This document shows positions 1 to 11,713 of a stretch of 64,000 bases of DNA, one piece after another. This DNA comes from Gnetum montanum (lineage: Eukaryota; Streptophyta; Gnetopsida; Gnetales; Gnetaceae). The DNA is taken from NCBI GenBank assembly GCA_015680685.1, contig MNCI01022218.1, forward strand, positions 138,509 to 202,508. Reading direction: 5' to 3'. The notes below the pieces were generated by a model, which was given only the letters and a program-made list of their open reading frames with translations, had not been told where the DNA came from and ran no database searches. Within the stretch, counting starts at the first letter, position 1. Every line of letters begins with the position of its first letter. The position numbers were made by a program, and so were the translations under genes.

Positions 1-116
1 ACACAACTAGATCAAGTGAGAAGAGGGAATGTCAGTGGTGGACTTGTAGTGGTATTTTGTATTTTTTGTTGGTTCCTCTCAAGTTAATCCTCTAGACATC
101 AACAAAGAGGTACCAT
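1..116 (+). mobile_element. 3' end of an LTR-retrotransposon interior with polypurine tract
   Basis: Positions 101-116 (AACAAAGAGGTACCAT) form a purine-rich tract followed directly by TAAAACACCACAAAA. The same arrangement appears on the minus strand at 11,713-11,698, where AACAAAGAGGAACCAA precedes TGAAACATCACAAAA at the start of a well-supported 3' LTR. I therefore read 1-116 as the last bases of a plus-strand relative's interior, with the tract that primes plus-strand DNA synthesis. The coding part lies outside the window. The first LTR dinucleotide would be TG decayed to TA. Confidence 0.5.
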
Positions 117-1337
117 TAAAACACCACAAAAATTTGCATTTTGTAATTGATTTCCATCATGTATCCTTCACCCCATAAAGCGTGAGGCAAAATTTCATTG
201 TAAATGTAAAGATTGTAACCCATAAGAGGCAATCTCACATATTTCATACTTTTGAGCTAAAAATGCCTCATAAGTGGTCAAAGCCTCATATTCCAAGTGA
301 AAAGAATTACCTAGTGTCTATATTTTGGCTTGGGAAGGTCAAAAATGCCTTTTGGGATTCAAAAAAAGGAAATTTAATGGGTTTTATGGGGGGTATACAC
401 TTGCAAGGGTGTAAATCGTACCTACCCTCAATGTGGAAACTTCACACCGTAGCATGAAGATTGCATGCACAACATGAAGGCTTTCCCCTTAGCATGGAAT
501 TTTTCCCCTAGTATGGAGGCTCCACACCTAGCATAGAAACTACACACCCCCAACATGGAAATGACATGAGTAAGATTTCTTCTCTCCATTGACTTCAAGG
601 TTGACCAACCACTCCAACAAGGATGGTAAAAAGCCCATTATAGAAAATCTACCTCTAGCATAGAAGGTATGCCTCCATTACTATTTATAGTAAATGGAAT
701 GGCAATGAGGCTTTGACACTTACTATATATGATAACCCCCCAAATTTGGGCACCCACCTCACTTGTACAAGGTAGAAATTTGTAGCAATTTTTAGCCAAT
801 CTATCAACCAATTTGCAGCAAAAATCATGGCCTAGGACCTATAAAATCAAAGTCCCAACACCCTTTTGAGGTTCCACATTTTGGCATATTTAGCATTATA
901 GTATTTTTGGCTTCCAAGAGCTCTTGCAACACTTGCAGAATGTAACTTCTTGGAACCTCCTAGTGTGGAATCCCTATAGCTCTATTAACCACCTTGAGAC
1001 TTATGGATTTTTGGCTTCAACACTACATTTCTAGGATTTCCAACTACCAACATGGAGCATTATGAAAGCCAAATCCCCACTCTTTTTAACAAACCCCACC
1101 CCCCCACACCCCCNNCCAAGTAGTAACCAAAGTTGTAGATATGTAGTTTGCAATAGATGAGGTACAAAAGCATCAGGAGCGGTTGAACACCTAGATCATG
1201 GGGAAAATCACATCAACTTCAACAAGCTCTAAACTCCTTCCATAGTGAACACCCCCCCTTTTTCTCTCTCATAGGCATTTCTTGTACACATTTCTAAAAC
1301 TCATTCTTTATTATTTTAAATAAATTGTTAAGGATTC
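117..1337 (+). mobile_element. Probable 3' LTR (decayed) of the left-edge element
   Basis: It starts next to the polypurine tract. Positions about 160-400 match the reverse complement of 29,075-29,300, including runs such as GGCTTGGGAAGGTCAAAA, so this is a dispersed repeat. Positions 440-560 carry a repeated TAGCATGGAG-like word with spacers of 20-40 bases. TATA-like words occur near 680 and 722. Two unknown bases sit at 1,114-1,115 in a C-rich run. The right boundary is not seen and the stretch may contain more than one repeat. The open frame at 182-457 is not credible as a gene. Confidence 0.4.
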
Positions 1338-2613
1338 TGTTGGTGACCGTTTGGGACACGACCGCGTCCTCGAACAGGATTTAGGTGCCTGCTAGTCTCT
1401 GGCAACACCAAGGCCCAGATACCTCCAAATAAACTCAGTAGTTAATGTGAGTATGTGTGTGTGCTGTTGCGGCGTGCGGTTGTGAGAAATGTAACGATTG
1501 CGTTGTGTGTAAACTACAAATGACTTACTTTAAAGAGATTCAGCCAACTTTGCCAAGTACTGTGAGTTCTTGAAAATTTCCTATTTTGTTCAACTGCCTA
1601 GTCTACGCGGTCCTTATAATACCTACTTGTAACAAATAAAATTTTGCAAAAACATTTGAGCACAACTCCGCAATCTACTCCTAATTTTCCCCAGAGAAAG
1701 AGATAGTTCCACAAGAAAACTAGAAATAGAGCAAGATTCGATGGAAATAAGCAGAAAAGAAAAGAAAGCAGATTTGTGTAGACCTCAAATATTTAAACAA
1801 GGTAAAATGACACGAGTAAACACTTCGCAATAAAGCTATCCCAAATTCAATATCTACGAATTGTTCAAACTTCCAAGGCTCAAACAAGCAATATCTTCAA
1901 GACAATCCTATTATGCTACCAAAAATTGCTGCGTAAACTACCACGTACGAGACTCCATTTTGACTAGATAATAGATGTCAACGATTGCATTCAAACAGAA
2001 CCTTTAAAAGACTTGACAATTTCTGATTGAAATACCACGGGAATTCACTTTAAAGATAAAAAGAAGCTATTCTGGTCCCATCAAAATACCAAAGATTTTC
2101 TGAACCCTCTCGACTACTGAATTGTTCAACGGCGTGACTACAAACAGAGGCTCTCTTACAACAATCCCAATAGCAGTTCCCACACGTTGCACAATAACGA
2201 AATTTACTACTAAAATGCTCTTAAGGCTTTTAAACACAAGCGCTTCTATGGCAAAATTTTAATAGAAATTTCTATCGGGCAACAAGAACAATAAGAGCAA
2301 TCTAAAAATCCCAAAATTACTTGCCAAGGATGATACTATCTAAACCACTAGCTAAACAATTTAAACAAAACAAAAAATGAAATGCATAACTCACAGGACC
2401 ATGACAAAGAGGCTGAAATCTTTATTCTAGCAAGCCATCTTGCAAGCAATCGTTCACACTTTCTTCTTTACAAAATGCTCTTCTCCCAAGACTCAAAGTG
2501 TCTCCAAGAAAGAGCTCAAGTGATGATGATATGAGACTCTCAGTATCCTTCCTTTTCAATTCCCTCCCCCCACTTTTTTTTTCCTCCTTGACCCCTGAAG
2601 CCTTTTTATAGGG
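1338..2613 (-). repeat. 1.28 kb repeat, copy 1 (LTR-like)
   Basis: This segment and 44,494-45,768 are near-identical over 1,276 and 1,275 bases. Both begin TGTTGGTGACC and share homology up to TTTTTATAGGG. The terminal TG, a TATA-like TATAAAAAGG on the minus strand at 2,601-2,610, and a word near 1,395-1,415 resembling a tRNA-Asp-type primer-binding site suggest the R-U5 part of a minus-strand LTR. The partner LTR is not in the window, so solo LTR, truncated LTR or another repeat class remain open. This copy keeps CpGs (for example GACACGACCGCGTCC) that are TpG or CpA in copy 2, so it looks less decayed. Confidence 0.65.
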
Positions 2614-4063
2614 TTCCAAGGTAGGTAGGGAAGTTACATATTGAAAATATCTCACCTAACTTCTCTCCCAAGTAACTTGGCCAACCAATCGGAAGATTAC
2701 TTGCCCAACAAGTTAGGTAAGTTACAACAATTTTGGGTGGTTGCAACCACCAAAGAGAAAAAGAGGTTGACAAGTGGCCTTGGTAGTTACAATATACAAT
2801 CTTTAAGATACTTAGGAATACAAGCTATAGTTGCAACTTACTCCATACATATATATCCCTTGTATTTTGCTTCTCCAAAATGAGATGTCAAGTCTTCTAA
2901 GTGATGTATAGGGAAGTTACAATTTCCAAATATCTCAAAAATATCTCTCCTAACTTCTCTCTCAAGGAATTTGACTAACCAATCAGAAGATTACTTGTCC
3001 AACAAGCTAGGAGAAGGTTATGTGGTTAGGGAGTTAGGAAGTCATGCATGAAATGAGGAGCATTTTATGCTAACTTTAATGTAATGTGACATTGAATAGG
3101 ATAACCAATATTGCAAATTTTAAATGGGTAGTAAATAATATATTTCATAACTTGGGATAAATGATGGCAGGTCTCTAAGACTTCATACGATGAGTACTTC
3201 ATATTGTGAATATATATGTATCTACATGTATATATTATTGGTTAATTTATACTCCATTTGACCATATGCTTGAGCGGTAGAAAGAATTGAATAATTTTTG
3301 GAAAAGAAGAGGGGAAACGATTTTCCTTCTCTTCCTTGCAAATCGCGTGGAGGTTTTGCCACAGTTCCAGGGCAACGGTCTTTCTCTTATTTCTACCCAG
3401 AACCTGCAAGAAATGACACATGTTTGCATAGAATTTGAAATGCAGCATCAGCAAAACCGCGGATTCAAACTACCTCCGCACAAGAAGGCTCTACAACCAC
3501 AATCCATTTTTGCTGTTGTGCGCTGGAGAGAGAGGGGTTTTTCTGAAGAACAACATGCCCCAAACAGAGGGTTTTAATTTCTATTTTGCCCTCAAAATTA
3601 ATTTAGGGCTTCCTGCATTTTTCTGTTTGCCTTTTCTTGCGTTTTTTTTCTGTTGCCTCCCTGCGTTTTTTTTTGTTGCCAAATTTCGGGCCAATATTTT
3701 GCAGATCTTCGTCCGGCAGATCTGCAGCCTGCATCATAAAAAAGAAAGAAGACAAATACCATGGCCTGCAGGGCATAACCCCTTTCCTCACGTGTTGTGT
3801 AAATGAGGGTTTCAAAATTTGTTTCTGAGTCTGCGCCAGGGTAAACATCGCGGTGAATGATGTTGTGCATTTTCTTGCAACGCGGTCTTCTTTTCCTTTG
3901 CTGTTTTCCTCTTCCGCAGGTGTAGTTTATGGTGGAGATTGATTTGGCTTCTCTTTCTTTTTTTTTTAACCTTAAAACAATGAAGGCGTTGCTGGTTTTG
4001 TTACATTTTGATTTTGTCTTGCAAGGATATATCCGGGTTTTGGACAACCGGGATCTGCAACTT
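2614..4063. repeat. CpG-rich, probably upstream extension of repeat copy 1
   Basis: No gene recognised. A block of about 95 bases at 2,626-2,718 is repeated at 2,908-3,012 (shared words GGGAAGTTAC, CCAATC, AGATTACTTG, CCAACAAG), a diverged direct duplication. From about 3,300 to 4,060 the DNA keeps many CpGs and has T-rich runs, unlike the surrounding decayed sequence, so it may belong to a younger insertion, possibly the U3 part of the LTR whose R-U5 lies at 1,338-2,613. An open minus-strand frame at 3,598-4,047 has a low-complexity lysine/arginine-rich translation and I do not accept it as a gene. Confidence 0.35.
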
Positions 4064-4499
4064 TAATAATTTCTCATGAATCACATACTCCCTTCCTTGG
4101 CCATAGTACTAATTTCTAATTTTAATAAAGAGATAATTTAGCACCTTTACCTCAACACCCAACCTTCAACATTAAATCTGAAATTTACTTGTGCCAACAC
4201 AACCATAGATTCTTCTAATAAAATATTTCAACTGATCCATGGAATGGCCAAATGTGCCAACAGATTCATTTTCTATGAAATCTACATTTGGATTTCCATT
4301 TTCTATATCTATAATTTTTGCATATTATTTTCTCAACCCTCCATTCTGCATCTCATAACTCCCTCAATGATCTGCTAGACTATCCAAGGCATCCTAAATC
4401 CCATATTTTGGAGGCCCTATGGATTCTGGATTGAGACTACTACATCAAATCTTTTGATTTTCTAGCAATTGATTTTTCCAGATGCAACACTCCATATGT

Positions 4500-7050
4500 C
4501 TTTTTGGCTTCTTTTCCCTTTTCCTATGGCTTGGGATCCTCCGATGATTAACTAGTTGATGTGATTTGAGCACTAGAATTCATCGAAATATATGAGATGT
4601 AAGTGGGCTTTGGTAGGTCTACTTCCTTCTATGCATTGGCCTCTTTGTTTTCATTTTTCTTGGGCTTTGTTGTAGGGATCTTTGCATTCTTTTCTTGGGG
4701 ATTTTTTGTTGTTGTTTGTTAGTCATGCAAAAACCATTACATTGGCCACTACGAGAGGACTCTTATTAGTTGTAGGAGCAAGTTTGTCTTTGGCTTCAAT
4801 AGGAGGGAGGGATCTTCACTACAAAAGGATCATTGGGAGGCATATGTGGTGGGACCCTTACAACAAAAGAGGGTCTTGAGGTAGTAGAAGCTAAAGGACC
4901 CTTGTCGTTCAGAGCAGGTATCCATATCATGAATGGATCCCACATAGGTCTAGAGTTATTGGCCATATTATATGCCATAATAGTGTATGAATTTCAGTTG
5001 ACATTCAATGGGTCTTTATAGATTTTCATGGGTTGATTTTGTGGCTTCACTAGGTAGGAGGCATCTAGGATCAATTCGTCCCTATCTATCATCTTCTACA
5101 GGTCATCATTTAGTGCTAGGTAAAAGTTTGTGTCATGACCTAGTAATTGATTATAATGGAAAAAAAGTATTTAGATACTGGAGGATCATATTTGGTTTCA
5201 AGAGTGGGATTTTTTGCTATCTCACATAGCCAATCATGATTTTGATGGGCATTCTCATTCATTTTTTTGTATTGATTTCTCCTATACTTCAGCAATTAGT
5301 TAAGGAGTTCTAATGGTTTTAATAGTAACCTAGTGTACTTAAATCAGTCTTTGCATTCAAAGCTAGGCCCCATGGTACTTGATGCAAAGGCCCCAGATGT
5401 TGAAGGTTGGTTGTTATAAATAAGAACCTTGGGTTGATTGGTCTTAGACCCCTATGTGATTATTTCATTATTTTCTTTAGCCATTTTGGCCATCGTTGTG
5501 TCATTTTGCCTACCCTTCTTCTTGTCTTTCTGTGCATGTTAATTCTTAAATGCCACATAGGAAGGGTCATGGCTACCCTCAATCGCATCCTCTATGTATT
5601 TCGTTTGGGAAAAGACCTGGCTAAGTGATCATGAATCAAGGTAGTATAGTTTTGACTTAATAAATTCATTAACCACCCCCTTGAAGAGGGCGAGAAGGTG
5701 TGTTTTAACTATAGGTTCTAGAATCTTGTTTAGGAGAGCAGTCCATCAATATATGAATTTTTGCATAGGCTCAAGGGATCCCTATTTGACCTCTATTAGT
5801 TGGTCAAGGGTTGTGTCGGGTTTTAAGTTGCACTTGAAATGGTTAACAAACTATGAACTTAAGTCTTCCAATGAGGATATAGATCCCCTTGGCAACACAC
5901 AGTACTAGTACAAAGCTTTTCCAATTAAAGACATAGGGAAAATCTGCATGATGGTATGTGGCCAAGCTTGTTGTAATATGCATTTAGAATGAAAGGTTAT
6001 GAGATGGTAATTCAAGTCACCTTCACCATTATACTTGGCGAACTAAGGAATGGAAATGCCAGATGGAAGAGTTATTGGACTAATAGAAGGATTAATGTAA
6101 ACATCTTGATAGAAGTCCATTATTTTTACTATCTAGCTTGTGGAAGCCTTGAGCTTTCATAATTCTTCTGGCATGTCTTGGATCATCTGGAATGCTTGAT
6201 TCAATTGTGGTATTTGCACAAATTCCTATGATATTAACTAGGAGGTTTGTGGCCTTGTGATAAGCTATGGTACAAAAGGAAGATGTTAGATTATGGTGAT
6301 CATAGGTAAGCTAAATAAGGAAAAGGATGTTTATGCTAGAACTTGCGGCACAAAGGGGAAAAATGGTGTATATATTCCTTGGGTTGTTTGTGATCCCACT
6401 GCGGGATCCATTGGTATAGAAAAGGGATGAGTGGTATTGAAAACCATCAGTGAAGACTATGTAGACTAAGGCTACATGGCCAAAGATGTGGATGAAAGTA
6501 GGAAGATCATTTAAGACATAGAATATTCCTGATGGACCGTTATAACAAGAGTTGTCCCAAATATGGTTGGGTATATTGGAGATCATAGTCAAGATGCTTG
6601 TAAAATGGAAGAGATAGGTAGGGTCAAAGTGACCATAGTGGTTTGAGGGGCCAATTTTTGGAATAGGCTTCCTATAAAGGTTTTTGGTTTGAGGTCAACC
6701 TCAAACTCATTGTGTTCTTCATGTTGTCTTTCTAAACCTGATTTTACATCTTTGTCATCAATCTTTATGAACTAAGAGATTATGCATGAATGGGTATTAT
6801 TCAAAGGTATTGTATCATAGAGATATGGTATGTACTCCTTCCCATTGTAATGGATTAGATCATACTCATTCTTGATTTCTACCTCTATGCAAGGAAGGAG
6901 TAATATGACTTATATTTTTGTGTAAATATAGTTATAGTGCTCTTCATTGAGCATAATGAATTTTGGGATTTTCCCCCTTGCCTAAGTGATTTTCTATGCT
7001 TGGCTACAATAGGGTCTCTAGTATCATAGATCCCTACTCCATCCTAGCCA
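4500..7050 (-). pseudogene. Decayed gag of a Tat-like Ty3/Gypsy element
   Basis: Gag forms the particle that packages element RNA. Read on the minus strand in shifting frames, this stretch matches the better-preserved gag at 23,970-26,930 in order and wording: both have a segment ending near CEKIH/AYAKIH, a following basic segment, and an N-terminal part recognisable as words such as YNFICVKIQV against YNYIYTKI. Frameshifts and stops occur throughout, so no product is possible. A primer-binding site lies 765 bases upstream at 7,816-7,834, the arrangement expected for the 5' end of an element. No RT or integrase follows to the left. The 1.28 kb repeat region replaces it. Confidence 0.6.
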
Positions 7051-7815
7051 AATGTCATGTTGGTCATGTCAGTGGGCAAAAAAATTGACTTACGAAAAGA
7101 CATTATCAAAAGAGTTGATTAGAAAATTTTACTATTTTTAGTAAAGCTTTAGCAAGTTAGGATTACACAATGGTGTAGTTGGCTATAAATGAAAATTGAG
7201 GTATAAAATGTTGTTATAGTGTAAATTGTGTACACCACCCTTGGGAAGATGGTGTTGTAATTTTGAAGCTGGTAATATCAACTACATTAGTGTTTCTAGT
7301 GGTAGTGTCTATGTTGGAGTGTGTGTAGAATTCCAACCAACTACACTGTAGTAGATGATGGAAAATGGGTTTTCACTTGGGAAAACCAAGCTCAAAACTT
7401 TTAGTCCAACAGGTGCACATTGGTCTTAGGAAGTAAGATGTGAAAAAAAATTTAGTTTGAAAAGACTACACTAGAGTCCTAGTAATGACTATGCTAGATT
7501 TTTTACTACAAAATCTCACAGTAGAGATGTTCACTTTGAAAGTTCCCAATGTTGGGTTCCAATTGTCCATTGTAGGTTTCAAAAAATCCAACAACTGTTA
7601 AAATGCAATGAAAACCCAAATCCCCCACCACAACTATTCTAAGTATTATGGGTAGAAAGTGGAAATCCACTATTGTTTTTGGCTGTAAAAATTGTAGGTT
7701 TCAAAGGTTACAATAATGAAAATATGTTTTAAATAATGGTTGAAAATGTTTTGCTAAATATTTTCACAAGTTCCAAAAAGTGTGAAAACAAGTTTTGGTT
7801 GAGAATTTAGGCAGA
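7051..7815 (-). other. 5' untranslated region of the decayed gag element
   Basis: Non-coding on all frames. It lies between the primer-binding site and gag. The equivalent leader in the better-preserved relative (26,931-27,501) is about 570 bases. It contains several short ACTACACT words typical of this repeat family. No splice site or other signal could be supported. Confidence 0.4.
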
Positions 7816-7834
7816 GGCCCTCCTTCTAGCACCA
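7816..7834 (-). promoter_or_regulatory. Primer-binding site of minus-strand Tat-like element
   Basis: On the minus strand the 19 bases read TGGTGCTAGAAGGAGGGCC, starting with the TGG that pairs with a tRNA CCA end. An almost identical site (TAGTGC..., one G-to-A change) sits at 27,502-27,520, in each case between an LTR on the right and a gag leader on the left. I cannot assign the primer tRNA from the sequence alone. It clearly differs from the tRNA-Asp-type site used by the Athila-like elements at 40,702 and 52,401. Confidence 0.6.
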
Positions 7835-9020
7835 GAAAACTATAGCACTTGGAAAATTTGGTTGCTAGAAAAAACCAAAAGATCTTAGAATGGCTACTAG
7901 TTTTAACCTTGAACTCCTCAAGGGCCTCCAAAAGTGGAAGTTCAATGTGCCCTGGATGGTCTTGTTGATCACCTAGGGACTTATGAAGTATAAAAAGAGA
8001 AATGAAATTGCAAAAATATAATTTTCAGTACAAATGAACTAAAAAATTTATAAAATGAAAGTAAAAGAGTTCGAAGAGTACATATGGATGCTTAGAATAC
8101 AAGAAGTTAGCTTGATTAGAGCTTGAAGCCTATTGGAGATGGCAAGGTGTATTTTGGAATCAATCTCAACAACCTAGGTACTTCCCAATTCTAATCTCCT
8201 ACAACTCCTTGCTGGTGTTCTATTTGAATTTGCAATTTTGGCTATGGTTGGTGGTAATAGTGGTATAGGCTTTTTGTTTCACTAGAACTACGTTGAGAGT
8301 CTCAATGCCTAGGGTAGACACCAAGCTAGAATTCAAGCTCTCAATGTTACAAAATGGTTATGGATTGCTTGATTATAGAAAAATGTTGGAAAATGTTGAG
8401 AAATGCTAGTAATGATTGAATTTTTTCACTTTTTCAAAAACGTTAGAGCCACTAAAAAAACTGTTAGAACCAATTATTTTTTTAAAATTAAAAGTTAGGA
8501 ACCTAAATTTGTGTTCAATCTTCAATTTTTATAGGCTTTGGGTTGTTGATTTAATGCTACAAATTACTTTCATGATTGCTGATAGATTGGCTACATACAT
8601 AATTACTATAATTTCCAATGTACTTGACCATCTCTAGTAGGTTTTGATGCACCTAGGCCACCAAAACTCATTTGCATACCAAAAATAGTAAATAGACTTT
8701 TGTGACTACACTAGCCTTCACTTTGACTACACTACCCATAGAGACTATGTTGGGTATTGTTGAAGTATGCTAAAATCATGGTGACTACACTAGCCAAAAC
8801 TATAGATACTAAAGATAGGCATGACTACATTGCCCATGGAATCACCATTGTAAGGTTGTCAAGACATTGCTGACCATTGCTTGGAAAATGGAAAACCCAA
8901 CAACACCAACGTTGGTCCTATATCTACATTGGGTTTTGTGCTGACTACAATGGGTGTTGTTGTTGGAAAGTGAAAACCCAACACCATCTACATTGGGCTT
9001 AGATGGTTTCAATGTAATTT
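7835..9020 (-). mobile_element. Diverged 5' LTR of the decayed gag element
   Basis: It adjoins the primer-binding site. Positions about 7,920-7,990 keep diverged matches to the LTR units at 9,060, 10,220 and 27,610 (wording such as CTGGATGGTC...GGGACTTA against CTAAATGGTT...GGGACTTA). It also contains repeated GACTACACTA and AACACCA words near 8,700-8,990. The right boundary is arbitrary, set where the next, closer LTR unit begins. No coding content. Confidence 0.4.
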
Positions 9021-10188
9021 TTTATGACCAAAAATGTCATCAACTAGAACACTGAGCTCCATAGGTGCATAGCGTAACCCTAAGTATGCCCAGGGGCTTG
9101 CTGGAGGTGGAGACGAGGTGCCCTAAATGGTTTGGCTGATCAAATAGGGACTTACCAAATGAAATAGGGATGCAACATGGTTAGCTATAGTGCTAATGAA
9201 AAATGGTGCTAATCATTCAAGCGGTGTCAATGGTGTCAATGGTGTTAATGGGGTTGAGCATAGTCAAGACTTTCAACAAAAATAAGGATGTCAACATGCG
9301 GAGAACACTACTCAAGCATAGTCTTAGGTGTAGACATGCAGTGAAACAACAAAAAAATGCAAATAAAATTCTAAAAATGTAAACAAAGAGAGAGGGAGAG
9401 AGAAGAAGAAAACGACCCAAAATGGGGTTGAGCATAGTTAACACCAAAAGGGATTAGAAGGTACATGGTGTATACCAAGCACAATGGATAGCATAGTCAT
9501 AGTCTCAGGGCTATTTGGCTGTGAAGACTAGTATTCCACCAAGGTGTTTATGCTTGTTGGACTGACAACTGCAATGTACCATTGGTTGTGGTGTTTGATT
9601 GGGCTACAGAGGTGTGCAATGATCTGCAACTTTGCATCTTCTTTGATTCATCAAGATACCTTTAGTTTTCTTCCAAGTGCTCCTTAGATTTGCTAGAGCC
9701 AAAAATTTTCCAACACTTCAATTTTGCAAACTCTAAAAACATTGAGGATAGCCATATTTATAGGGTTAGGTTTAGCACAAAATGCAAGGTGGCTACCACA
9801 TGGCAGAGGGACAATTAGAACTACATTATCACATAGCTATGCACTTCATCGAGCTAGTGGTGTTGTGTTGTGTTATGCTTTGTTGGACTTTGTGAGATTG
9901 TGAGACTATGACTACATTTCCAACTACACATATATGCACTTCGAGGACTACCAAGTACTTGAAAAAATGAAATTTTGCATACTACACTATGGAATTATGC
10001 TCTCCACTGTGTTGCATGGGGTTGAGCATAGTTACAATTTTGGGGCCAAAAAGGGAATACAAAATGATGCATTCTGCTAACTACACTTGTCAAAGATGAG
10101 TTGGAGCTATGCTAAGTGCTAGTGTTGTGTTGTGGAGGTTGTTGGAGACTATTCTAGCTAACTATGGTTGACTACGCTTTGGACTAGG
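9021..10188 (-). repeat. Truncated LTR unit, tandem with the next LTR
   Basis: This unit of about 1.17 kb matches the first 1.1 kb of the LTRs at 10,189-11,697 and 27,521-29,074, including the leading words ACCAAAAA and GAACACTGAG, a block CTCCTTAGATTTGCTAGAGCC near 9,685, and the end GACTACGCTTTGGACTAGGGG. It lacks the roughly 390-base tail the other two carry. It therefore stands head-to-tail with the following LTR, as from LTR-LTR recombination or an adjacent truncated insertion. Small open frames inside are not conserved between copies. Confidence 0.6.
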
Positions 10189-11697
10189 GGTTGGAACATT
10201 GAGATCCACGGGTGCACAGCCTAACCTCAAATCCACATGAGGGCATGCTGGAGGTAGAGATGGGGTGCCATGAATGGTTTGGCTAATTGACCAAGGACTT
10301 ATCAGATGCAATGGAGGTGCAACGTTGTTAGCTATAGTGTTGATGCAAAATGGTACTATGTGTTTAAGCAATGTCGACGGTGTTAATGATATTGACTGTA
10401 GTTAAGAGTTTTGGTAAAAATAGGGGTGTCAACATGTGAACACTATTGCCCAAGCATAGTATTAGGCACGAGTATGTAGTGAAATAGTGGAAAATGCTAG
10501 TAGAATGCTAAAATTGCAAGGAAAGAAAGAGAGAGAGAAAAAACACCACCCAAATGGGGTTGAGTGTAGTTAACACCAAAAAGGGTTAGAAGGTACATAA
10601 TGTACAATAGGTGTAGTGGACAATGTAGTCATAGTCTTAGGGGTGTCTGATCATGAATTTTGGCATTCTACTGAGGTGTTTATGCCTACTAGGTTTGTTG
10701 TCGTAGTGTACTATTGGCTGTAGTGTTTGGTTGGGCTGCAAGGATGTGTGGTGGTCTATAACTTTGCCTCTCTTTGGTTTGCCAAGATGCCTTTGGTTTT
10801 CTCCCAAGTGCTCCTTAGATTTTTTGATGCCAAAAATTTTCCAACGCTTCAATTTTTCCAAACCTAAAAACATTGAGGGTAGGGGTATTTATAGGGTTAT
10901 GTTTAGGAGGAAATGTAGGGTAGCTACCACATGGCTAAGGGATACTTACAACTATGCTATCACCCAACAATGCCACTCACTAGGCTAGTGGTGTTGTGCT
11001 CTGCTATGCTTTTCCAAGCTCTATGAACTACAAAACTATGACTACATTGCCAAATACACATATATGTACTGAGAAGACCACAAGGTACCTGAAAAATGCA
11101 ATTTTGGAGACTACGCTCTCCACTGTGTTGCACAGAGTCAAGTGTAGTTACAATTTTAGGGCCAAAAAGGGGATACAAAAAGATGCATTTTGCTAACTAT
11201 GCTTACCAAAGATGATTTGGAGCTAAATTGGGTGTTGGTGCTATGTTGTGGAGGCTACTAGAGGCTATTCTAGATGACTACACTTGACTATGCTCTAGAC
11301 TAGGGGAGAGCATAGTCTCACACTTAGAAAAATGTGCAAAAAATTGGCCATGTGCTAACTACACTCTCCATTGGAGGCTAACTATGCTCCCAATTGGGGT
11401 CAAGTGTAGTCTCAACACTTAGGAAAATCTACAAAAATAGGGCCTTCATGCTAACTACACTCTCAATGAGAGGTTAACTATGCTCTAGGGTAGTGGAGAG
11501 TGTAGTCCCAACACTTAGAAAAATTTGTAGTGACTAGCTTTGTGTTGACACATAGAAAAAAATTGCAAAACTAGCCTTCATGTTAACTATGCTTTTTACT
11601 AAAGGCTAACTATGCTTTGGGGTAATGGAGAGAATAGTCCAAACACTTAGAAAAATTTGTAGTTAGGATGTTGTGCTTTGGATTTTGTGATGTTTCA
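10189..11697 (-). mobile_element. 3' LTR of composite Tat-like element
   Basis: About 1,509 bases matching the 1,554-base LTR at 27,521-29,074 along its length, including the tail (11,309-11,697 against 28,684-29,074) that ends TGTTTCA in both. On the minus strand the LTR begins TGAAACATCACAAAATCC and is preceded by the polypurine tract at 11,698-11,713, which fixes it as a 3' LTR. The tail is built of repeated CTAACTATGCTCTCCA-type words alternating with AACACTTAGAAAAAT. Many substitutions separate the two LTRs, so the insertion is old. Confidence 0.65.
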
Positions 11698-11713
11698 TTG
11701 GTTCCTCTTTGTT
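11698..11713 (-). promoter_or_regulatory. Polypurine tract
   Basis: On the minus strand AACAAAGAGGAACCAA ends exactly where the LTR begins (TGAAACA). The left-edge element has the same tract at 101-116. This is the expected priming site for plus-strand DNA synthesis just upstream of a 3' LTR. Confidence 0.6.

Noticed and set aside
3598-4047. 149-residue minus-strand open frame
   Set aside because: Low-complexity basic translation in T-rich/CpG-rich repeat DNA, overlapped by other frames, with no domain wording.
9217-11196. Small open frames in the LTR units
   Set aside because: Not conserved in frame between the three LTR copies.
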